DNA of 10,410 nucleotides from Podochytrium sp. JEL0797 (GCA_027596195.1 JADGJG010000966.1:1-10410); one strand, 5' to 3'. Counted from the first letter of the stretch, positions 1 through 7,632 are shown. Notes: a model not told the origin generated them from the sequence alone. Program-made: numbers and translations.

Positions 1-869
1 CCAACGCCAACGGAAGATGAGTCATCTCTTTTTTTCTCAAAGATTTGCATATCTGACAATTCCGAAACGCGCTTCTTCTTCAAAAAATACAGTAGTCCAA
101 TCCCGCTTTTGACGCCCCGATACTACCAGACGCGGTTCCCCCGGAACCTGAAGTCTCGTTTCCGTTTCGATTTTGGGACGGAGAAGGTGCAGAATGATGG
201 GACGCGGGAGTTCAATTTTTTAAAGAAAGGGGCGTCCAAACAAGGGAATCAAACTTTTGCTAGAATCGCGAGACTGCCAGGCAAATATCAATCGTCGATT
301 GGAGCTTCGTGTTCCTCGCCCAAATCGACCAGCCAAATCAGCCGGGACTCCGACATCAACACGCCCGCGGCCAAATCTCCTCTTTTGGTACACGCCGAAC
401 TTGAATCGACCAGCTCCTACCTTTCTCAATTTCTTTCAGAGAGGATTCAGGTGAACGTTGGCAGTGTTCCCCTTTTTTCCCGCGGCTGGTCAAAACTTCA
501 TTTCCATCGTATTCCACACTTTGGTATAAATGTTGAGATTTTTTTAGTAATACCTGGTGGATTGATAGTTACCGGAGCGCTTTTAGACCCTATGTATCTG
601 AGTGGCATCCAACGTCTAATCTGATCAGAAATTCTTATCCATCGTCTCACAGTAGTCTTGTTTCCTTGCTGTGCAGTTGCCCTGCCTGCCCTTGCTTCTT
701 CCATCTCACTCTCACTCATCCTGCAAAACTGCAAATAATATTGAACCTTGAGTAGGAAAAGCCACCAGATCACGTTCCCGCTCCGTTTTTGCGCAGCTGG
801 TGGCTGAAATTGAAGCTGATTTCCCATCAATTTGGATCTTCACGAGGGCAATGAAATTTTTCAAGTTTG
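1..869. other. 5' flank without a recognisable gene
   Basis: I see no supportable gene here. Open frames exist, the longest running from 109 to 624 on the plus strand, but their translations show no domain, signal peptide or family resemblance. A TGAGTCA motif at 18-24 (inside GATGAGTCATC, 16-26) matches the AP-1/GCN4 bZIP consensus; a single 7-mer is weak evidence of a site. The stretch from about 640 to 869 probably contains the upstream control region of the secreted-protein gene that starts at 928. The 3' end of a gene outside the window could also lie here. Confidence 0.5.
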
Positions 870-876
870 TATATAA
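870..876 (+). promoter_or_regulatory. TATA box of gene A
   Basis: TATATAA lies 52 nt before the ATG at 928. A second AT-rich element (ATAATATA) follows at about 893-900. The spacing suits a short 5' UTR, and the A/C-rich leader just before the ATG fits a fungal start context. Confidence 0.55.
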
Positions 877-927
877 TTCACGGCATATCGCCATAATATA
901 CGATTCCCACCAAACACCAACACGAAA

Positions 928-1830
928 ATGATCTTCACCAAGCGCAACTTCATCGCAGTCCTTGCTGCATCCCTCCAAGTGTCCGCCTACGTGGCCGATT
1001 CGGCTTGCTCCAACTTTGGAGAATGGGCATGCGACGTGACGGAGTCCGAACTCCTGCAGTGTGCGTACGGTCAAACTGGACATACGCTTACCTGGCACGT
1101 TGCTGGAACTTCCTGCAACTATTGGAAAGAGCACCACGGCATCGCGACTGCTGCACCCGCTGTCACCCCTGCCCCGACCGAATCTGCTCAACAGACCACC
1201 ATTGAGAACATTCCCGTTCCAGAACCAACTCCAGCTCCTCAGACTACAGCTCACTCTCCATCCCAAACAACGCAACACATCCCACCCCCCCCTCCGACGC
1301 AAGCCCCACCTCCACCCCAAACCACACAACATATCCCCCCACCCCCTCAAACCACGGCCCCAGCCCCAGTCCCAGAGCCCCAACCTGACGACAACTCCGA
1401 CTCCAGCTCCGCCAACGTCCTCCTCAGCGGATCCGGCTCGGGAACCTACTACTACGACATCCACAACCAAGTCTGCCCTGGGTTCACTCACTACGCCGAA
1501 AACCAAGGCATCACGGCCTGTGAGCCTTCCGTTGGGTACCAAACACTCGCCCAGCGCAATAACAACCATATTGTCGCACTCGCCGTGGACCAAATCAGCG
1601 CCAACAAGGCTGCGTTGTGTGGAAAACGCGTGGTGGTCAAGTACAACGGTGAAGAGGTGGAGGGCAACTTTGTCGTGTGGGATTCGTGTGTCGCGTGCAC
1701 GGGTGGAGTCAAAATTGACTTTAGTTTGGGGGCTTTGGAGAAGATTCAGCCAATGGCGTGTCACATGGGTGTGGTGCCTGGTTTCAGCTGGGAGGTGACG
1801 GATGAGCAGGTTATTCCGTGGCGCGCTTGA
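928..1830 (+). CDS. Secreted protein A: CBM + Pro-rich linker + DPBB (expansin/RlpA-like)
   Basis: A 300-residue single-exon protein. Residues 1-20 form a hydrophobic secretion signal ending near VSA. Residues 25-70 are a four-cysteine module (C27, C35, C45, C63) with the pattern C-x3-G-x-W-x-C...LLQC...LTW...GTSC-x-x-W, resembling chitin-binding CBM19 in cysteine pattern; the family call is tentative. Residues 71-160 are a Pro/Thr/Gln linker. Residues 162-300 look like a double-psi beta-barrel: GSGTYYYD near the start, a CGKRVVV strand, then VWDSCVACTGGVKIDFS (250-266), which carries the D-x-C-x2-C and DFS elements seen in RlpA, expansin and barwin-like barrels. D264 sits where expansins have HFD. 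By family knowledge such proteins bind or loosen wall polysaccharide without necessarily hydrolysing it. Its paralog is at 6606-7632. The TATA box at 870 supports this start. Substrate unknown. Confidence 0.88.
   Translation: MIFTKRNFIAVLAASLQVSAYVADSACSNFGEWACDVTESELLQCAYGQTGHTLTWHVAGTSCNYWKEHHGIATAAPAVTPAPTESAQQTTIENIPVPEPTPAPQTTAHSPSQTTQHIPPPPPTQAPPPPQTTQHIPPPPQTTAPAPVPEPQPDDNSDSSSANVLLSGSGSGTYYYDIHNQVCPGFTHYAENQGITACEPSVGYQTLAQRNNNHIVALAVDQISANKAALCGKRVVVKYNGEEVEGNFVVWDSCVACTGGVKIDFSLGALEKIQPMACHMGVVPGFSWEVTDEQVIPWRA
1264..1371 (+). repeat. Two-copy 54-bp repeat in gene A linker
   Basis: Two in-frame 18-codon units (1264-1317 and 1318-1371) each begin QTTQHIPPPP and encode proline-rich linker between the CBM and the barrel. 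The second half of the units has diverged. This fits slippage or unequal exchange changing linker length. Confidence 0.7.
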
Positions 1831-1874
1831 GGTTGCTGCCGAGATTTGTTGAATTTATAATAATTTGTCTAGAA

Positions 1875-1880
1875 AATAAA
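1875..1880 (+). terminator. Poly(A) signal of gene A
   Basis: AATAAA lies 45 nt after the TGA at 1828-1830, in an AT-rich stretch typical of a fungal 3' UTR. Confidence 0.6.
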
Positions 1881-2025
1881 TTGGTTAGTAAAAGCTATAT
1901 GTTCCCCATGCAACCCATTATTTTATAAGTTGGCGGTGCATAAGAATGCATGCGTGACTGAAAAGTGGTTTGCTAGTGTCAACTGTGTGTGGTGCCTGGA
2001 ACGAGATGGGAGATGACATACAGGA

Positions 2026-2034
2026 TATTTATAT
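2026..2034 (+). promoter_or_regulatory. TATA-like box of gene B
   Basis: TATTTATAT lies about 40 nt before the ATG at 2073. It lies downstream of the upstream in-frame ATG at 1989, so it favours 2073 as the true start. The whole gap between gene A and gene B is about 240 bp and also holds the gene A 3' UTR. Confidence 0.45.
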
Positions 2035-2072
2035 TGTTGAATGGAATCATTGTTCGCAGAAAGTTTGGAACA

Positions 2073-2954
2073 ATGTCATTTCTCGCAATCACGGGCACGT
2101 TTCTTTTCGGAACCCTCGTTCAACCTGCCGCTGCTTTGTCGCAAGGTTATTTCCCAGACAATCTTGTCGGCTCTCCATGCACAAACTTTGGACAATGGGC
2201 GTGTGATTTAACTGGAACCCAGCTCTTGCAATGCGGTTACGGAGTCAGCTCAAGCAGTCTGACCTGGTTGAATGGAGGTACATCATGTGTCTGGTGGAGC
2301 AAACACAACGGAATTCCACCAGGATTCGCGTCGGGCTCGGCACCAGTCGCGATCACGCCAACCCCCACGCCATCGCAGTATGCGCGAACTTCAGTAGCCG
2401 TTGCAACCGCACCACCCTTGATCAGTTTTCCTGACGACATCATAGGATCCCCTTGCGCACTCTTTGGACAATGGGCCTGCGATTTAACGGGGACAAAACT
2501 CCTCCAATGCGCTTTTGGTGCCGGTTCGAACGCTCTGACGTGGCATGAGGGAGGAACCTCCTGTGTTTGGTGGAATCAAAATCACGGAGCCCCACCCACT
2601 CCCAGCTATGCGCCCTATCCTGCGCCGAGCGCGTTTGCTACTTTTACAAAATATACCCCTACTACGACTGGATCTGGAACACGAGTCTCGGTGGCAATAT
2701 TCACTCCTCAAGGGCCAGCAATACAAACACCCGCTGTGCAACCGCCAGCTATACAAACACCCGCCGTGCAACCGCCAGACATGCAAACACCCACTGCGGG
2801 AAATTCAGCGCGCTCTCAAACTCTGCAGATGCCGGCAAGTATTTCAACCTTGTCCCACGCAAGTCAGCTCGCAGCGTCGAGAGCACCGCCCTCCAAAACT
2901 TCCCTTTCCAGCAGTTTGGGAATATACTTATGCTTTTTCTTCCTGTTCATTTGA
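2073..2954 (+). CDS. GPI-anchored-type surface protein B with two tandem CBMs
   Basis: A 293-residue single-exon protein. Residues 1-23 are a signal peptide (hydrophobic core then QPAAALS). Two copies of the same four-cysteine module follow: about 28-80 (C36, C44, C54, C72) and about 120-172 (C128, C136, C146, C164). Each is introduced by FPDx(I/L)(V/I)GSPC and ends GTSCVWW. They match the single CBMs of proteins A and C. A Ser/Thr/Pro stalk follows, including a 10-residue repeat at 216-240. The C terminus is a Ser cluster followed by a short hydrophobic tail (SLGIYLCFFFLFI, 281-293) with no charged residues after it, as in GPI-attachment signals. There is no catalytic domain. The likely role is polysaccharide binding at the cell surface (adhesion, wall structure or shielding), by inference. 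ATG 2073 is preferred over ATG 1989 because it gives a clean signal peptide and lies just after a TATA-like box. Confidence 0.82.
   Translation: MSFLAITGTFLFGTLVQPAAALSQGYFPDNLVGSPCTNFGQWACDLTGTQLLQCGYGVSSSSLTWLNGGTSCVWWSKHNGIPPGFASGSAPVAITPTPTPSQYARTSVAVATAPPLISFPDDIIGSPCALFGQWACDLTGTKLLQCAFGAGSNALTWHEGGTSCVWWNQNHGAPPTPSYAPYPAPSAFATFTKYTPTTTGSGTRVSVAIFTPQGPAIQTPAVQPPAIQTPAVQPPDMQTPTAGNSARSQTLQMPASISTLSHASQLAASRAPPSKTSLSSSLGIYLCFFFLFI
2718..2800 (+). repeat. 30-bp tandem repeat in gene B stalk
   Basis: Units start at 2718, 2748 and 2778. The first two encode AIQTPAVQPP exactly and the third is partial and diverged (DMQTPTA). It is in frame and adds Pro/Thr-rich stalk, so length variation between strains would be tolerated. 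Confidence 0.8.
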
Positions 2955-2959
2955 ATAAA
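2954..2959 (+). terminator. Poly(A) signal overlapping the gene B stop codon
   Basis: AATAAA begins on the last base of the TGA stop (2952-2954). If used, cleavage would fall about 10-30 nt later, in the 49-bp gap before the convergent GPCR pseudogene, giving a very short 3' UTR. In the duplicated copy the equivalent bases read AATATA. Confidence 0.4.
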
Positions 2960-3003
2960 CTAAGGATAGTGCAATAGCCTGCAATAGCCCACAAAGACCC
3001 ACA

Positions 3004-4457
3004 TCACTTCAAATCTCCCTCCTTCTTGACCCCCTTGATCCTAACCATCTCTCCCACCAACAACCTCACATCCCTCTGAAAATGCAAAATCAACAACGGT
3101 GTCGCGATTGTATCCAACGCCGCCACACACTGGACTCCGATCCTCCCTGCACGAGCAAGTGCTCGTGCACCCAACACAACCACACGAAATGCGACACAAA
3201 GGGGAAATAACAAAGGGTCAGAGAGGAAGCCATGAGGATACATCCGACCAGAAGGCGGCGTTCCATGGCGAGGCGGAGTGATTTTTTTTGAGGGATTAAA
3301 AAATCTTTAGAGGAGGCGCGGCGGGGCGAGTGGGCGGTGGTGCCTCGGGTTCAGTGGATGTGGGTAGGGGTACGATTAAAATGGAGTGTTGTTTGCTGGC
3401 TCGGGGAGTGGATACTGCACAGGTAGTGAGGTTCATGGATCGCGCTGGAATACCGGTAAGGTTTGTTGCGGTACAGGTTGCACTGGCAGGGGGCGAGTTG
3501 ATTTGACTGCTGCTTCTAGCTATACCGAGTTGCGCGAGGATTTGGGGGAGTGAAGCGACGCTTGAAGAAATGATGGACGCGTGAATGACGCGCGCACTTG
3601 AGGTTGAATGGATATCGCTGCTGCTTGCTGCCGAAGTGACCCGAATGTCACTGTGTCTATTAGATGGAAGGGATACATTTGAAGAAGCAATATCTTGGCT
3701 CAGAATTACGATGCTGTCGGGATTCGCTTTCGCCGTGAGTCCGCGAGTCTGTTGGGCTTGAAAAATTTATCACGGAACTCTCTCGATCCGATTAGATTGC
3801 GCGAGCCGTTTCTTTCAGCACTTTTGCGGCAAAGAAGTACGTTTTGATGTAGGTTGAGAGCACGCACCCTAACGCGATGAAATAAAATACAGCAATGAGG
3901 GTAGTCCATCCCATCAGTGGGTGTTCATAGTCTGGCGTAACTCCGTCTTTGGTTGGTTTTATGAAGGTTTGAATTAGCGAGCCCACATAAATTAAGAAAC
4001 TAAAGCCACGCGCTTACAGAAGCGACAAAGATTGTGACAAGGACCTTCCAGTAGCAGTAGCAACCAAGACCCACGTGAATTTAATTAACCACCTATTCCC
4101 TTTTTTCATGTTGACCTCGGTAATAATCTTGTACCTCTCCAAAGCGAGAGATATATTCAACATACACACCAGAGTGATATACAGCGATATGATGGTGGCG
4201 TGGATTCACAATGGAATATCCTGCTCCCATACGTTGAAATGAAACAACAGAGCAACACAGTTAACAGATTTCAAGGAGCTGAAACCGAGCTATATCCAGC
4301 TCATGCTTGCAATGATGCGATTCAACGGTTTCTTCCAGAGCATTTTTCGGTTGAAAACGCGGGCGACGGAGATTGGCACGTTGAGGAGCGCTGAGAAGGA
4401 GAAGACGATGAGAAGAATTAACACAGCTAGAGAGCTGTCTTGTTCGGATGTTATCAT
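3004..4457 (-). pseudogene. Decayed copy of the GPCR gene
   Basis: This matches the intact receptor at 4739-6192 along its whole length. Reading from the ATG at 4457, codon 56 is TAG (4290-4292; Tyr in the intact copy) and codon 84 is TGA (4206-4208; Arg in the intact copy). In the second exon a TAA (3792-3794) replaces the Lys that follows ETARAI. The first exon is 440 nt against 441, a net frameshift near TM4. The intron donor (GTAAGC, from 4017 downwards) survives, but the acceptor CAG of the intact copy reads AAA near 3960. A 10-nt deletion near 3165 shifts the frame between TM6 and TM7, although the last codons (GDLK-stop) are still readable. Several independent lesions make a working receptor very unlikely. 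A TATA-like element (minus strand TATTATAT, 4535-4542) remains, so it may still be transcribed. Confidence 0.93.
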
Positions 4458-4642
4458 GCTCGTGGATCGCGGGAACGCGTTTGGGAGTTTGAAAGCGAAT
4501 GGTGTGGAAATCACGCGTAAATCTCTCCAGTTCCATATAATAGCGCAGAACCTTGGGAGTATGATGACAGAAAAATGAATGAGTAATGATAGCTGAATGT
4601 AGTTTAGTGGATTCTCTGCCCAAAAATTTCACCCGCATTGGA

Positions 4643-4689
4643 CCTCCAAACCTCTTTCGCTATTCTGCTTTTTCTTTCTGTTCATTTGA
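4643..4689 (+). pseudogene. Scar of a second gene B copy (3' end only)
   Basis: These bases match the last part of gene B: CCTCCAAA...CT at 4643 corresponds to 2890, and TGCTTTTTCTT(T/C)CTGTTCATTTGA at 4666-4689 corresponds to 2931-2954, with one mismatch and the stop codon kept. About 18 nt are missing between the two matching parts. No start, signal peptide or CBM precedes it; just upstream lies the pseudo-GPCR promoter. It is a non-coding remnant showing that the duplicated block once carried gene B sequence. Confidence 0.75.
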
Positions 4690-4738
4690 ATATATGAAGG
4701 ATATTATAATAGCCCACTGTTCTTACGATCAAAACGCG

Positions 4739-6192
4739 TCACTTCAAATCTCCCTCCTTCTTGAACCCCTTGATTCCAACCATCTCGCCCACTGCCAACC
4801 TCACATCCCTTTGAAAATACAAAATCAACAACGGAGTCGCGATTGTATCCAACGCCGCCACAAACTCGACCCCCAGTCTTCCTGCACGAGCAAGTGCTGG
4901 CGAGTCCTCTTGCGCCCAACACAACCACACGAAATACGAAACGTACGGGAAATAGAAAAGTGTCAGAGAGGAGGCCATTAGAATACAACCGACGAGAAGC
5001 CGGCGTTCCATGGCGAGGCGGAGTGATTTCTTTTCGAGGGATTCGAGGCTTTCAAGAGGAGGCGCGGGGGGGCGAGCGGGTAGTGGCGCCTCGGGTTCAG
5101 TGGATGCGGGTTGGGGCACGATTAAAATGGAGTGTTGTTTGCTGCCTCGGGGAGTGGATACTGCACACGTAGTGAGGTTCAGGGATCGCGCTGGAATTGC
5201 GGCTAGATTTGTTGTAGTTGCGGCTGCACTGGAAGGTGGAGAGTTGATTTGACTGCTTCTAGATACACCGAGTTGTGCGAGGATTCGGGGGAGTGAAGCG
5301 ACGCTTGAAGAAATGATGGACGCGTGAATGATACGACCACTCGTGCTCGAATGGATATCGCTGCTGCTTGCTCCCGAAGTGACCCGGATGTCGCTATGTC
5401 TGCTCGACGGAAAGGATCCATTCGAAGACTCAATTTCTTGGCTCTGGATTACGATACTGTCGGGATGCGTTTGCGCCGTGAGTCCGCGAGTGTGTTGGGC
5501 TTGAAGATTCATCAAGGAGCTCTCGCGATTCGATTTGATTGCGCGAGCCGTTTCTTTCAGCACTTTTGTGGCAAAGAAGTAGGTCTTGGTGTATGTGGTG
5601 AGCACACAGCCTAATGTGATGAAATAAAATAGAGCAATGAGGGCAGTCCATTCCATCCGTTGGCGTTGAAGGTCTGGCGTGACTCCATCTTTGGTCGGCT
5701 GTGAAGATCGGATAAGCAAAAATAGACAAGAAACGAAAACCACGCTCTTACAGAGGTGGAAAAGATTGTGACAAGGAGCATCGATTCGGTTACAACCAAG
5801 GCCCACATGAATTTAATATATCTCCCACTCCCTCTTTTCTTAATATTGACCTCGGTAATAATCTTGTATCTCTCCAACGCGAGAGATATATTAAACATGC
5901 ACACCAGGATGAGATATAGCGATTTTATCGTGGCGTAGATTCGCGATGGAATGTCGTGCTCCCAGACGTTGAAATCAAACAACGCAGCAATGCAGGTAAC
6001 AGCTTTCAGGAGGCTGATACAGAGGTAAATCCAGATCATGCTGGCAATGATGCGATTCAACGGTTTCTTCCAGAGCATTTTTCGGTTGAAAACGAGGGCG
6101 ACGGAGATTGGAACGTTGAGGAGCGCCGAGGAGGAGAAGACGATAAGAAGAATGCCCACAACCATTGAGTTATCGTATTCGGATGTTGTCAT
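4739..6192 (-). CDS. Rhodopsin-like seven-transmembrane GPCR (two exons)
   Basis: complement(join(4739..5698,5752..6192)), 466 residues. The 53-bp intron (5699-5751) has donor GTAAGA, acceptor CAG and a CTTAT-like branch site, in phase 0. Hydrophobic segments: TM1 about 11-34 (N26 in LLN), TM2 47-70, TM3 86-108 ending in ERY (107-109, the E/DRY position), TM4 126-145, TM5 164-188, TM6 380-407 (FYFPYVSYFVWLCW), TM7 418-442 (LDTIATPLLILYFQRDVR, an NPxxY-like position with TP replacing NP). The third intracellular loop is about 190 residues and Ser/Thr/Pro-rich. The N terminus is about 10 residues and the C tail about 20. It would signal from the plasma membrane through G proteins; the ligand is unknown. 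An in-frame frame reaches ATG 6576, but 6192 is preferred: in the duplicated copy the leader just before this ATG carries an indel that is not a multiple of three, and a TATA-like element (minus GTATTATG, 6268-6275) lies 76 nt upstream in both copies. Confidence 0.85.
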
Positions 6193-6605
6193 GCTCGTGA
6201 GGACGCGTTTGGGAGTTTGAAAGCGAATGGTGTGGAAATCGTGCGTAAATCTCTTATGATCTCTCATCATAATACAATGGCAAAAAAGAAGAAATGAGAA
6301 AGAACAGAAAAAAGTAATCAGGTGGATTCTCTCCAGACATTCCACGCAAGCCGCGTTCATAAAAACGTTATACTCAACAAGCCCATTCACGAGAAGAGCG
6401 AAAACATTGGTGGAGGCGCAATGTGTCTTGGAACAACAGCCTTCGAAATGGAAGGAAAATGGATTAATCTCCATGTCGTGCGTCTTCTCAATCATTTTAG
6501 AAATTTCGAGGGTAACGCCAGGGAAACGCGCCTCAAAAGAAATGAAACACATCCTTGTTTCCACCAAAAAATCCACGAATCCCTCAGCAAAGAACCCGTT
6601 GACGA
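6193..6605. promoter_or_regulatory. Shared divergent intergenic region (GPCR / gene C)
   Basis: This 413-bp gap separates the GPCR start (minus) from the gene C start (plus), so both promoters must lie in it. A TATA-like GTATTATG on the minus strand (6268-6275) faces the GPCR and aligns with the clearer TATTATAT of the pseudogene copy. I see no convincing TATA box for gene C. Similarity to the duplicated block stops at about 6332; the rest is unique. The minus strand stays open in the GPCR frame through this region, but the translation has no recognisable domain. Confidence 0.45.
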
Positions 6606-7632
6606 ATGCTGCTCACTCTCATCCTTGTTGCCTCGTCCGCATTTGTGAACGCCCTTCCGGCCAAACGTGCCGCAACAACCTTTGTTTCGGGTACAACCTG
6701 CTCGACTTTCGGCCAATGGTCATGTGACTCCACTTCAACGCAGCTGCTGCAATGTGCCTATGTGAACTCGAACTCGTTGACGTGGTATTTCTCTGGTGCT
6801 AGCTGGTGAGTTTGACCCGTTCTCTCTGGAATCATTCGGCCTCAAAACTGATCACCGCTACCCCCCTCACAGCTCTCTCTTACCAAACGGCTCTGATACC
6901 GTCCCTGCTCCTGTACCTCAAACTCCAATCGTTCATCATCAGGTGCTCGATGAAGCCCTGCCTCCCGCGCCACCGCAAATCCCACTTACCCCAGTTTCCG
7001 TCCCGAACACTCCAGCACCCGTTGTTCCCGCCCCTGACCCACAACCACCTTCTGTGCCTGTTCCACAACCCGATTCTCAATCAACCGTTGTTCCCGCCCC
7101 TGTCCCACAACCACCTCCTGCGCCTGTTCCACAACCCGATTCTCAATCACCCGTTGCGCCCACACCAGTCCCACAACTAGACACAGTCCCTCCCTCGGAC
7201 ACAACAAGCTCTGCCAACGTTCTTATCAGCGGGTCTGGGTCCGGAACTTACTACTATGACGTGAACAAAGTCGTATGCCCCGGAGCCCCCCTATACCTCG
7301 AAAACCAAGGCTACACGTCTTGCGAGCCTTCCACAGGCTACCAAACCCTCGCATCCCGCAACAACAACTTCATTGTCGCACTCGCAGTCGATCAAATGAA
7401 CGGTAACAAAACAAACCTGTGCGGGAAACGCGTGGTGGTCAAACACAATGGCCAAGTCGTTCCTGGCACGTTTGTCGTGTGGGACTCTTGTGCCGCGTGC
7501 ACGGGTGGGGTGAAATTAGATTTCAGTTTAAGCGCGTTGCAACAGATTAGTTCGGATGCGTGTTTCCTGGGGGTTGTGCCTGGGGTGAGTTGGGAGGTGA
7601 CGGATGAGCAGGTGATTCCGTATGTTGCGTGA
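6606..7632 (+). CDS. Secreted protein C: CBM + Pro-rich linker + DPBB (two exons, paralog of A)
   Basis: join(6606..6805,6873..7632), 319 residues. Residues 1-16 are a signal peptide (LLTLILVASSAFVNA). The CBM is residues 28-67 (C32, C40, C50, C67; FGQWSCDSTSTQLLQC). The 67-bp intron (GTGAGT donor, CAG acceptor, CTGAT branch-like at about 6848) splits the codon of the fourth cysteine: TG before and C after, so splicing recreates C67. The linker (68-178) is rich in Pro, Val, Gln and Ser. The DPBB (179-319) is very close to protein A: SANVLISGSGSGTYYYD, CGKRVVVKHNG, FVVWDSCAACTGGVKLDFS, and the ending SWEVTDEQVIP. The conserved cysteines and the Asp of DFS are kept. Unlike A and B, the Trp-containing tail after the last CBM cysteine is missing and the protein passes straight into linker. 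The role is probably polysaccharide binding or wall loosening, inferred from the fold. Confidence 0.87.
7021..7177 (+). repeat. 66-bp tandem repeat in gene C linker
   Basis: Two near-identical 22-codon units (7021-7086 and 7087-7152) encode VVPAP(D/V)PQPP...PVPQPDSQS(T/P). A third partial unit runs to about 7177. All are in frame, and the high similarity points to recent expansion. Confidence 0.85.

Larger units (their letters stand above)
2890..6332. repeat. 1.7-kb tandem duplication (end of gene B + GPCR), offset 1,735 bp
   Basis: Unit 1 runs from about 2890 to 4618 and unit 2 from about 4643 to 6332. The offset is 1,735 bp at three anchors: the gene B-type TGA (2952 versus 4687), the GPCR stop (3004 versus 4739) and the GPCR start (4457 versus 6192). 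Internal indels therefore cancel. Similarity covers the last gene B codons, the convergent spacer, the whole GPCR including its intron, and the GPCR upstream region as far as GTGGATTCTCT (4608-4618 and 6322-6332). The junction lies at about 4619-4642. The copies have diverged clearly, so the event is not very recent. Confidence 0.85.

Noticed and set aside
109..624. 171-codon open frame on the plus strand
   Set aside because: The translation has no signal peptide, domain or family resemblance, and no promoter or poly(A) pattern was seen around it.
712..1764. 350-codon open frame on the minus strand
   Set aside because: It is antisense to gene A; its Gly/Trp/Arg-rich middle is the mirror of the Pro-rich linker, and it has no recognisable domain.
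1061..1798. 245-codon plus-strand frame overlapping gene A
   Set aside because: It is a shifted-frame shadow; the gene A frame has the signal peptide, cysteine module and barrel motifs.
1989..2072. Upstream in-frame ATG for gene B
   Set aside because: It would put 28 extra residues before a good signal peptide and would start upstream of the TATA-like box at 2026.
6796..6872. Independent gene starting at 6796
   Set aside because: The first 77 nt are intron sequence and exon 1 end; GTGAGT at 6806 and CAG at 6870-6872 join exon 1 to the linker and restore the CBM cysteine.
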